The notes below the pieces were generated by a model. That model was not told the DNA's origin. It saw nothing but the letters and a program-made list of their open reading frames with translations, and did no database searches. Shown in pieces: positions 1 to 6,510 of a DNA stretch of 34,775 bases. Origin of the DNA: Bryobacterales bacterium. Its GTDB lineage: Bacteria > Acidobacteriota > Terriglobia > Bryobacterales > Bryobacteraceae. The translations under genes and the position numbers were made by a program. Location: contig JADZCI010000122.1 of the NCBI GenBank assembly GCA_020851655.1, positions 1-34,775 on the forward strand, given 5' to 3'. Position 1 is the first letter of the stretch; each line of letters begins with the position of its first letter.

Positions 1-132
1 ACGAGCTATCCACGGCCAGTTCTGTGTCCAGATGGCGGTGTCATCCAGGACTTTCCACGGCGCCGGGGTCAGCAGCGCCCCGGCCGTAACACCGCCGCCA
101 AGAGCGGCAAGGTCTCGACGCGTGATTCCCAT
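1..132 (-). CDS. QrcB-like molybdopterin-family oxidoreductase subunit, N-terminus only (partial)
   Basis: Only the first 44 codons lie in the window; the gene continues past the left edge. ATG at 130-132 has an AAGGAG ribosome site at 145-150, inside the end of the cytochrome gene. The N-terminus is a Tat signal: twin arginines at residues 5-6 (TRRDL), then a Gly/Ala/Leu-rich stretch. It is followed by a W-T-Q-N-W-P-W motif at residues 35-41. I recall that combination from QrcB, the molybdopterin-fold but cofactor-free subunit of the menaquinone reductase complex Qrc. Related alternative complex III proteins (ActB) are the main alternative. The gene lies 16 nt after a pentaheme cytochrome c gene, which fits either complex. 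Family assignment is from memory of the N-terminal motif and the neighbourhood; the catalytic part is not visible. Confidence 0.55.
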   Translation of the reverse strand, partial: MGITRRDLAALGGGVTAGALLTPAPWKVLDDTAIWTQNWPWIAR

Positions 133-148
133 AGTTCGTAGCAACTCC

Positions 149-727
149 TTACTGGTGGCACCCCAGACAACCTGCCAGGACATTGTGTCCGGCGTGGCAC
201 GATTCACAGTCCCCCATCTTCATGGCCTCCCCCGGGCGCAGGCCGGCGCGGACCATGCGCGGTCCCCACACATTCCGGCTTTCGCCCGAGATACGGTTGC
301 GGTAGAAAGGTTCGATCCGCTCGGAATCCCCGTGTCCGCCGTGGCATTGCTCGCATTTCAAGCCGCCTTGCCTGGTGTGGACCGCATGGGAGAACCGCAC
401 GTTGGCAGGCTGCCGCAAGTACACTTTCCAGGGGATTTCGCGTTGCGGCTTGACGTAGTTTTCCACCAACTGCTTCTCGGTTTGCGTGGAGCCTTGCGGT
501 TCGGCATGGCACATCGCGCAACTCTCCAGTTTGGGAATTCCGGCAAATTGGCCGTCCGGCAGCAGCTCATGACATCCGGAACACTCCGTTCCCGCCTTGT
601 CTTTGTGCATTTTGTGATTGAACTGAAGCGGCTGCGTTTCTGCCTGGTACAAGGCTCTGGGAAATAGCAGCCACCCGGCCGCCAAAGCTCCGGCCACACC
701 GGCCGCAAAGAAAAGCGTGAAACGCAT
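149..727 (-). CDS. Membrane-anchored pentaheme cytochrome c (QrcA/ActA-like)
   Basis: This is a 192-aa protein with one N-terminal membrane segment or uncleaved signal (about residues 3-22) and five CXXCH heme c sites at residues 49-53, 70-74, 125-129, 174-178 and 187-191. The H-x-x-H patterns at 38-41 and 114-117 could supply distal axial ligands, as in cytochrome c3/c7-like folds. The heme domain should face the periplasm. It most likely passes electrons between a periplasmic donor and the membrane complex whose large subunit starts just downstream. ATG 727 is chosen over a longer in-frame start at 844 because AGGAGAGG precedes it and the hydrophobic anchor starts right after; the longer form would overlap the upstream gene by over 100 nt. 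QrcA of Desulfovibrio is reported as hexaheme and ActA as pentaheme, so the count alone leans to ActA while the next gene leans to Qrc. Confidence 0.8.
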   Translation of the reverse strand: MRFTLFFAAGVAGALAAGWLLFPRALYQAETQPLQFNHKMHKDKAGTECSGCHELLPDGQFAGIPKLESCAMCHAEPQGSTQTEKQLVENYVKPQREIPWKVYLRQPANVRFSHAVHTRQGGLKCEQCHGGHGDSERIEPFYRNRISGESRNVWGPRMVRAGLRPGEAMKMGDCESCHAGHNVLAGCLGCHQ

Positions 728-729
728 TC

Positions 730-1632
730 CTACCTCTCCTTGACCCAGCCCACGTGGGGCGCAAAAAACTCGTTCAGGACGCTGAGCAATTCGTCCCGCC
801 GCAACAAGGAAGCGGCATTCCCGGCTAACGAACCCCCGTCGCACAGCAACGGGCCTTCCTGGGAGCGCGCCGACATGAGGGTCATTAAGTGATCGGCAAG
901 TCTCGTGACTTCGTCCCGCATCCAGATGACCGCGCGGCGTCCCGCGACGAGGTTGGAGAACATAGCTTCGCGAGTTACACCCGGTGGCTGCCAGCCGTTG
1001 AACAGCCAGCCGGCGCCGTAGGGATCCGAAGCGATCCGCGAGGGTTGAGCGCGCAGGTGCAAGTCGGCCGATTCAATCAGAATCGGATTGGGAAACACCA
1101 GTGGCCAGTCCACCCCGCACACCGTGACCACGGCTGCCGGACGCTGCACGCCCCGAAGGGTGAGAAAGCTGATCCGTTCCACCCGCCCCAGCAGCCGCGC
1201 CAGCAGCGAATCAATGCCGATGTGGCACTGCCCCGCCTCGCTCACACTTAGCCACATATGGTTGGGCGCGTAGTACAGGCCCTCCATCACCGTCACGCCG
1301 TCAGCGACGCTTTCCGATCCCACCTTGTATCCCGTCGCCGCGCGATAGGCATCGCAAAAGCGATACGCGTCCGACCCGCAGCGGGTGGCCTCCGCGGTGC
1401 TGTAGGGAATATACTTGGTCACCTGCGACGCGCCGCAATGTTGGACGAGCATTTCGTCGCGATACGGGCACGTTTCCTCCGACGGCGCAGCCTTGGCCTG
1501 AAAGATGGGGCACTCCAGGTGGCGGCGCGTTCCACACCGTTCGTCCGCTTCCGGCGCCGCGGCGATCGCTTTGCGATAGGTGGAGGCGCGGCACGTGCGT
1601 ACGCGCGACTCTTTCAGGAATGGGCAGCCCAT
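730..1632 (-). CDS. Duplicated Cys4-module protein fused to a GcvH-like (lipoyl-fold) domain lacking the lipoyl lysine
   Basis: A 300-aa protein with two parts. Residues 3-106 hold eight cysteines (3, 14, 33, 41, 55, 66, 85, 93), which form two copies of C-x10-C-x18-C-x7-C offset by exactly 52 residues. Residues about 119-213 resemble glycine-cleavage H protein: a YAPNHMW start, a GID turn, and the H-protein closing signature DPYGAGWLF at 203-211. The stretch where H proteins carry the lipoylated lysine (ESVKA) reads VCGVDWPLVF (171-180), with no lysine. It therefore probably does not carry lipoate and may be a structural or electron-transfer partner. No export signal or membrane segment is visible, so it should be cytoplasmic. 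AAGAGAGGA precedes ATG 1632; the stop is 2 nt before the cytochrome start, indicating tight coupling. The Cys modules could bind Fe-S or zinc. No known function is claimed. Confidence 0.75.
   Translation of the reverse strand: MGCPFLKESRVRTCRASTYRKAIAAAPEADERCGTRRHLECPIFQAKAAPSEETCPYRDEMLVQHCGASQVTKYIPYSTAEATRCGSDAYRFCDAYRAATGYKVGSESVADGVTVMEGLYYAPNHMWLSVSEAGQCHIGIDSLLARLLGRVERISFLTLRGVQRPAAVVTVCGVDWPLVFPNPILIESADLHLRAQPSRIASDPYGAGWLFNGWQPPGVTREAMFSNLVAGRRAVIWMRDEVTRLADHLMTLMSARSQEGPLLCDGGSLAGNAASLLRRDELLSVLNEFFAPHVGWVKER
1315..1626 (-). repeat. Tandem 52-residue Cys4 module, two ungapped copies inside the GcvH-like gene
   Basis: Unit 1 is residues 3-54 (1471-1626) and unit 2 residues 55-106 (1315-1470). 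All four cysteines recur at exactly +52. Other matched positions include Pro4/56, Glu8/60, Val11/63, Ala16/68, Ser17/69, Lys21/73, Ile23/75, Arg32/84, Gly34/86 and Ala46/98. The copies have diverged strongly elsewhere, so this is an old protein-level duplication, not a DNA repeat. Confidence 0.8.
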
Positions 1633-1666
1633 GGCGTCCTCTCTTCTTGAATGGCTCGGAGCGCGC

Positions 1667-1978
1667 CTACGACTTCTGCGCGCTGCCGCCTTTCGGAGCG
1701 GATTTCTTCCTTGGCGCCTTGCCCTCTTCCTCTACCGGTTCGCCGCCGTCTGCCATTAGCAGCCCCAACTCGGGCGTCGGCAGCACGTGTCCGCTCAACA
1801 GGTCCTTCACCTCGCGGTCCATGCCGCTAACTCGCAGCCTGAACTTACTCCGTTCCCGAAGATCGCTTAGCAACGCGCGCACCACCACGGCAAGGCAAGC
1901 GAGCACGATTAATCCCAAACCAAGATTCGTCAGGTTCAGCCAGAGTGTCTCTGAATTGCTCCAATCCACACCGAACAT
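1667..1978 (-). CDS. Small single-span membrane protein of the respiratory operon
   Basis: A 103-aa protein and the first gene of the leftward operon. After a short polar start (FGVDWSNSE) there is one strong hydrophobic span, about residues 16-37 (rich in Leu, Val and Ala). A basic cytoplasmic region follows, then an acidic and lysine-rich tail ending in repeated Lys/Gly/Ser. There are no cysteines and no recognised domain. ATG 1978 is preferred over an in-frame ATG at 2008 because GGAAAGGAGC sits just before it and the hydrophobic span begins soon after. It lies 34 nt before the Cys4/GcvH-like gene and shares its direction, so it may be an assembly or anchoring subunit of the cytochrome/molybdopterin-family complex. 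That role is inferred from position only; I do not recognise the family. Confidence 0.6.
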   Translation of the reverse strand: MFGVDWSNSETLWLNLTNLGLGLIVLACLAVVVRALLSDLRERSKFRLRVSGMDREVKDLLSGHVLPTPELGLLMADGGEPVEEEGKAPRKKSAPKGGSAQKS

Positions 1979-2156
1979 CGCGGGCTCCTTTCCAAGTGCA
2001 ACCGCCATGACTCAGTGCACGAAGCATGCCGAAACCGCGATCTTCGCGTAACTCGTGAGGAATCAACGCCCAGGTGGCTTGGAATTGAGGAGGACGGGCG
2101 GAGACGTGCCGGAATTAACGACATCCGCATCCTAATATCCCACACGAAGCAGCCCC

Positions 2157-2185
2157 TTGATTCCGTTCCGGGCGGCTGTTAGGAT
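2157..2185 (+). promoter_or_regulatory. Candidate sigma70-type promoter for the TonB-dependent receptor
   Basis: TTGATT (2157-2162) and TAGGAT (2180-2185) are separated by exactly 17 bp. Each matches the -35 or -10 consensus at four of six positions. The predicted transcript start near 2192 leaves a leader of about 30 nt carrying AGAGGTGG before ATG 2223. It also argues against the in-frame TTG at 2157 being the start codon, since that TTG is the -35 element. Confidence 0.4.
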
Positions 2186-2222
2186 TCCTCAAACTATCTT
2201 CCGATGGTTTCAGAGGTGGATT

Positions 2223-5200
2223 ATGAGGATTGTGACTGGAATTTCGCGTCTGGCGATCGCGGTGTCGCTGGCAGCCGCCTTCCCGGGACTGGCTTCCGCT
2301 CAGATTGGAGTGTCCACCATAACCGGCAGGGTGGTGGACCCGTCTGGCGCCGCCGTCCCCAACGTAAACGTGACGGTAATTCAGACATCTCAGAACTACC
2401 GCTATACCACGACGACCAACAATGAGGGCCTATACCGCGTCACCTCGCTGCCGCCCGGCGACTACCGGATCACTTATGAAGCTCAGGGCTTCAAGCGGAT
2501 GATCCGCGACCAGATTGACCTGCTGACAGGCAACACGATGAACGTCGACGCGGTGCTGCAGTTGGGCGACGTCGCCGAACAGGTCGAAGTCAGCGACACG
2601 CCGCCGCTCCTGGAGACGGAGACTTCCTCGACGGGCGCCGTCATGGAGGGCAAGACTCTGTACCGGATGCCGCTGTACCAGCGCTACATCAACACGACGC
2701 TGAACCTGGTGCCGGGATTGAGCGCGGGTGGATATGTCTACGGCGGAGGCTTGGGAGGTTTCCATCTGGCCGGCCAGCGCGATACGGCGATTGGGGTCTT
2801 CGAAGACGGGGTCAACGGCAACGACCAACTGAACGGCACCGGAACCATCAAACCGATTCAGAACGCCGTAGAAGAGGTGAAGGTCCTGACGACGACGCTG
2901 CCGGCCGAGTACGGACACTCGGCGGGAGGCGTTGTCAGCGCCGTCAAGAAAAGCGGCACCAACACGTTTCATGGAATGGGCTCCGCCTACGGCCGGTCGC
3001 GCCGCATGGCGCACCGTCTGTACTTTGACAAGTACCGAAGCTCCGACCCGCAACCCGGAAACCCGAATGGCGTTCAGAGCTTCTTCCTCGAACCCGACTT
3101 CAACATCGGCGGGCCGGTGTGGATTCCCAAAGTCTACGACGGCCGCAACAAGACCTTCTTCTTCTACGCTTATCAGAAGCTGATCGAAAAGAAGGCGGCA
3201 CAGGTATTCGCCGCGACGCCCACACCCGAGATGAAGAATGGCGACTTCTCGTTTGGCGGGCTGGGCAACCTGATTTACGATCCGCTCTCTACCCGTCAAG
3301 TCAATGGCGCCTGGGTCCGCGACGCGGCGCCTGGCAACCGGGTGCCGCTGAACCGTATCGACCCGGTCGCCCGCAAGGTACTGGAGATCAATCCGTGGGT
3401 CTCACCGAACCTGCCCGGCACGTACAACGCTAATGGCCCCGTGCAAAACCTCCTGGCGAACGAGCAATCCCGCACGTTCTTCGACGACCATAGCCTGCGC
3501 ATCGATCAACAGTTCACGCCGCAGGTGAAAATCTTTGGCAGTTTCACCCACAACTACATCTCCGGGTTTGGACGGCCTATCAACATTTCCAACCCCGATT
3601 TCGACGGGCTACAGGGTAACATCTCGCCCTTCTGGCAGTACAACTATTCCGCCGGTAACACGTGGGTCATTAGCCCGTCGCTGGTCAACGATTTCCGTCT
3701 CGGGTATTTCCGCCGCCGCAACGAAACGTCGGTTCCCTCCTACGGGAAGGATTACGGGAAGATCCTCGGGATACCCAACATCGACCCGTCGCTGCTGCCG
3801 CAATTCGGCGCCAATACCGACCGCGACTCGCCCAACTCCCTGTATGGTCTGACCGGCGCCGGTCCCAGCCGCATGATCAACGAAACGTTTTCGTTTCGTG
3901 ACGACCTGAGCAAGATGGTGGGAGCCCATGCGTTCAAGATGGGTTACGAGTTGCTGCGGTTCCGCCTGAACTCGACTGTGACCAACCGCCCGTCCGGAGC
4001 ATTCTTCTTTGACGGCATGACCGCCGGGCTCCAGGCGAATGGACTTGCCGTGCCGGGCACCGGGAACACGTTTGCCGGGTTCCTGTTCGGCTCGGTCCGC
4101 CAGGCCAACTTCGATTCGGAACTGACGTCCTGGCTGCCGCGTTCCTCCATCCACAGCTTCTACTTCCAGGACGACTGGAAGGTCACGCGCACCCTGACCC
4201 TCAATCTGGGAATTCGCTATAGCAGCGAGAGCCCGTTCACCACCAAGTGGGGGCTGATGAGCAATTTCGATCCCACCGCGGTGGATGATGTGCGCCCGGG
4301 CGCCACCGGCGCCTTCGTCCATCCGGCTTCCGGCCTGAATGCGCGGGACAACAACAACTTCCAACCACGCATTGGAGTCGCGTGGCACCCTTTGCAAAAG
4401 TGGGTGTTCCGCGGGGGCTTTGCGGTCAACACAGTCGATGTCAAGTTCCCCGGCGCACGAATACAGTTTGACGAGTACGTGGCGCTCGCCAATCAGCAAG
4501 CTGCCCCAGGCGACCCGCGCTCGATTTACCAGATCAGCCGCGGACCCGATCCCATCTCGTTCAAGATCCGTCCCAATGGAACCGCTCCATACACGGGCGC
4601 CAACTTTGGCAGCCGCTCGGCTGAGTATTGGGATCCGAACCTGCACAACCCCTACGTTCTGAACTGGAACTTCAGTGTCCAATACGACCTGGGCCGCAAC
4701 TACTTGCTGGAGGCGTCCTACCAGGGTTCTTCAGGCGTCGATCTGCTCGAGCGCTGGCAGTACAACACTTTTCCGACTTCGCTGTACGCCGGCAATCCGG
4801 CCATGCAGAACGCGGTGGCCGCGGCAGCACAGAACTACCGCCCGTTCTCACATTTCGGTGACGTGCGGCGCCGCTCCAACTTCGGGCACTCGACCTACCA
4901 CGGCGGCACCATCCGGCTGGAGAAGCGGTTATCCGGCGGTCTGCTGTTCAACACTTTCTACACGTTCTCCAAAGCCATCAACAGCCAGGACAACGATAAC
5001 GATGGCTCCGGCATTGCGCCCATCGAGAACCGCGGTCTTGAAAAGGCACGCGCCGGATACGACCGCAACCACCGCTGGATCGGACTCGTCAACTACGACT
5101 TGCCCTTCGGACAAGGCAAGAGATGGTTGAACTCCGGCGGTTGGAAGAACTGGATCTTCGGCGGGTACGACATCGCCTGGATTCAAACCTACGAAAGCGG

Positions 5201-5666
5201 CAACCCGCTGACGTTCAGCTTCGCCAACAGCCCCTACAACTACTACCCCACATTTGCGGGTACCCGGCGCCCGGACCTCGTGGGCAACGCACAAGTGTTC
5301 GACGACTGGCGGAATCTCGGCGGAGACCGCTTTAACCAGCAGAACATCAACCCAATCATCGATATCAACGCGTTCGCCTATCCCGGACCGTTCATGCTCG
5401 GAACCTCCGGACGCAACATCATCACCGGTACGCCGCTGGTTTGGTCGCAGGTGTCGGCTTCAAAGAGGGTCACCATCAAGGAGCGGGTCAGCTTTCTTGT
5501 CCGCTGGGATTTTCAGAATGCGCTCAAGACCTTCAACTTCAATCCACCGACGACGACCGTGGATTTCAGAAATCCGAAGACCTTCGGCAAGCTCACCTCC
5601 GACCCCCGGACGGCGTCGATCGGGGGGCAGCCGATTATGAACCTGACGGTTCAGATGACGTTCTGA
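2223..5666 (+). CDS. Oar-like TonB-dependent outer-membrane receptor with carboxypeptidase-regulatory N-domain
   Basis: A 1147-aa outer-membrane protein. Residues 1-26 are a Sec signal peptide ending LASAQ. About 32-112 form a carboxypeptidase-regulatory-like beta domain (TGRVVDPSGA opening, NEGLYRV and LPPGDY motifs). A plug-like region follows (about 125-260), then a long beta-barrel rich in aromatic residues that ends in a C-terminal Phe (VQMTF), as expected for BAM-assembled barrels. This architecture belongs to the very large acidobacterial Oar/TonB-receptor group, thought to import or bind large substrates such as oligosaccharides or peptides; the substrate here cannot be read. No clear TonB box is visible. 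ATG 2223 is chosen because a ribosome site (AGAGGTGG) and the signal peptide start there; the longer in-frame start at 2157 adds a non-signal leader and coincides with a promoter. No susC/susD-type partner is adjacent. Confidence 0.88.
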   Translation: MRIVTGISRLAIAVSLAAAFPGLASAQIGVSTITGRVVDPSGAAVPNVNVTVIQTSQNYRYTTTTNNEGLYRVTSLPPGDYRITYEAQGFKRMIRDQIDLLTGNTMNVDAVLQLGDVAEQVEVSDTPPLLETETSSTGAVMEGKTLYRMPLYQRYINTTLNLVPGLSAGGYVYGGGLGGFHLAGQRDTAIGVFEDGVNGNDQLNGTGTIKPIQNAVEEVKVLTTTLPAEYGHSAGGVVSAVKKSGTNTFHGMGSAYGRSRRMAHRLYFDKYRSSDPQPGNPNGVQSFFLEPDFNIGGPVWIPKVYDGRNKTFFFYAYQKLIEKKAAQVFAATPTPEMKNGDFSFGGLGNLIYDPLSTRQVNGAWVRDAAPGNRVPLNRIDPVARKVLEINPWVSPNLPGTYNANGPVQNLLANEQSRTFFDDHSLRIDQQFTPQVKIFGSFTHNYISGFGRPINISNPDFDGLQGNISPFWQYNYSAGNTWVISPSLVNDFRLGYFRRRNETSVPSYGKDYGKILGIPNIDPSLLPQFGANTDRDSPNSLYGLTGAGPSRMINETFSFRDDLSKMVGAHAFKMGYELLRFRLNSTVTNRPSGAFFFDGMTAGLQANGLAVPGTGNTFAGFLFGSVRQANFDSELTSWLPRSSIHSFYFQDDWKVTRTLTLNLGIRYSSESPFTTKWGLMSNFDPTAVDDVRPGATGAFVHPASGLNARDNNNFQPRIGVAWHPLQKWVFRGGFAVNTVDVKFPGARIQFDEYVALANQQAAPGDPRSIYQISRGPDPISFKIRPNGTAPYTGANFGSRSAEYWDPNLHNPYVLNWNFSVQYDLGRNYLLEASYQGSSGVDLLERWQYNTFPTSLYAGNPAMQNAVAAAAQNYRPFSHFGDVRRRSNFGHSTYHGGTIRLEKRLSGGLLFNTFYTFSKAINSQDNDNDGSGIAPIENRGLEKARAGYDRNHRWIGLVNYDLPFGQGKRWLNSGGWKNWIFGGYDIAWIQTYESGNPLTFSFANSPYNYYPTFAGTRRPDLVGNAQVFDDWRNLGGDRFNQQNINPIIDINAFAYPGPFMLGTSGRNIITGTPLVWSQVSASKRVTIKERVSFLVRWDFQNALKTFNFNPPTTTVDFRNPKTFGKLTSDPRTASIGGQPIMNLTVQMTF

Positions 5667-5702
5667 GCCTTTCTGCGCGCCGGAAATGTGAAATAGTCAG
5701 TC

Positions 5703-6452
5703 TTGGCCGACCCGCATAACATCCTGCTCAGCGGCTTGGGGCTGACAGTAGTAGGAGTGTCTCTCGGCTTGCTGGGCGCGGGCGGATCAGCGATTGCCGT
5801 CCCCGTTCTCGTGTACGTGGCGGGCATGGATGCGCACGAAGCGGTGGCTGTCTCGCTGGTGCTGATTAGCGTTGCCAGCCTCTTCGGCATGACTCTCAAT
5901 GCGCGAAGGGGCTTGGTCCGCTGGCGCGCCGCGGCTGCCTTCATCCCGGCGGGCGCCGCCGGCGCCTGGCTGGGATCGAAATGGAGTGCCGGTCTCTCGT
6001 CCCGGACGCTGCTTCTCGTGTTCAGCGGGCTGCTCATCGTGGTTGGCGCCAAGATGCTCATCGAAAAGCCGCACGACGTACCCGGCAGCCCGCGCGGTCC
6101 CATAACCGTGGCGGCGGCGGCTTTTGCGATCGGAATCTTGACCGGTCTCCTCGGCGTGGGTGGAGGGTTCCTGATCGTGCCGTCGTTGATTTACATGGCG
6201 CGCCTGCCGGTCCGGGAATCCATTGGCACTTCTTTGGGCGTCATTGCGGCCAACTCCTTGGTCGCATTCGCCGGGCACATGACGAATCGCGAGGTCGACT
6301 TGTCAGTGCTGCCGGTGTTCCTGGTGTTCTGCCTCGCCGGCATCACCGCCGGCACTTACATCTGCCACCGCAGTCATCCGGCCCGGCTCAAGCGCGGCTT
6401 TGGGGCCTTACTCATTGGTTTGGCCGTGTTCATGGCTGTAAACAACTGGTAG
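5703..6452 (+). CDS. TauE/SafE-family membrane permease (putative anion exporter)
   Basis: A 249-aa integral membrane protein with about eight hydrophobic segments arranged as two similar halves. Each half has a glycine-rich loop: GLLGAGGSAIAVPVL near residue 20 and GLLGVGGGFLIVPSL near residue 146. This internally repeated G-x-G-G motif is typical of the TauE/SafE family, whose members export sulfite, sulfoacetate or related organic anions. The substrate here is unknown. The start is TTG 5703, with only a weak GGAAA upstream. No ATG fits, because the first membrane segment begins within ten residues of the TTG. It lies 36 nt after the receptor gene and could be read through from it, but no functional link is evident. 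Confidence 0.8.
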   Translation: MADPHNILLSGLGLTVVGVSLGLLGAGGSAIAVPVLVYVAGMDAHEAVAVSLVLISVASLFGMTLNARRGLVRWRAAAAFIPAGAAGAWLGSKWSAGLSSRTLLLVFSGLLIVVGAKMLIEKPHDVPGSPRGPITVAAAAFAIGILTGLLGVGGGFLIVPSLIYMARLPVRESIGTSLGVIAANSLVAFAGHMTNREVDLSVLPVFLVFCLAGITAGTYICHRSHPARLKRGFGALLIGLAVFMAVNNW

Positions 6453-6510
6453 CCGCCGCGCGGATTTCCGGACCCGCCGTGATACAACGGGAAGCGGGTC
6501 AACTCCTACA

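Noticed and set aside
730..1632. Genuine glycine cleavage H protein
   Set aside because: No lysine at the lipoylation segment, an added 110-residue Cys-rich domain and no gcvT/gcvP nearby.
2157..2222. Upstream in-frame TTG as start of the receptor
   Set aside because: It would put 22 non-signal residues before a good signal peptide, and the TTG is part of a candidate -35 element.
1979..2222. Small gene or riboswitch in the largest intergenic region
   Set aside because: Short frames there lack ribosome sites and I see no conserved RNA fold; only a plus-strand promoter candidate is supportable, and no convincing minus-strand promoter.
2430..3299. Long open frame on the minus strand inside the TonB-receptor gene
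   Set aside because: It is antisense to a clear receptor with signal peptide and barrel, and shows no domain or ribosome site; it comes from high GC codon bias.
3609..4682. 357-codon minus-strand frame inside the receptor gene
   Set aside because: Composition is rich in Arg, Val and Gly without hydrophobic pattern or motif, as expected of a shadow frame.
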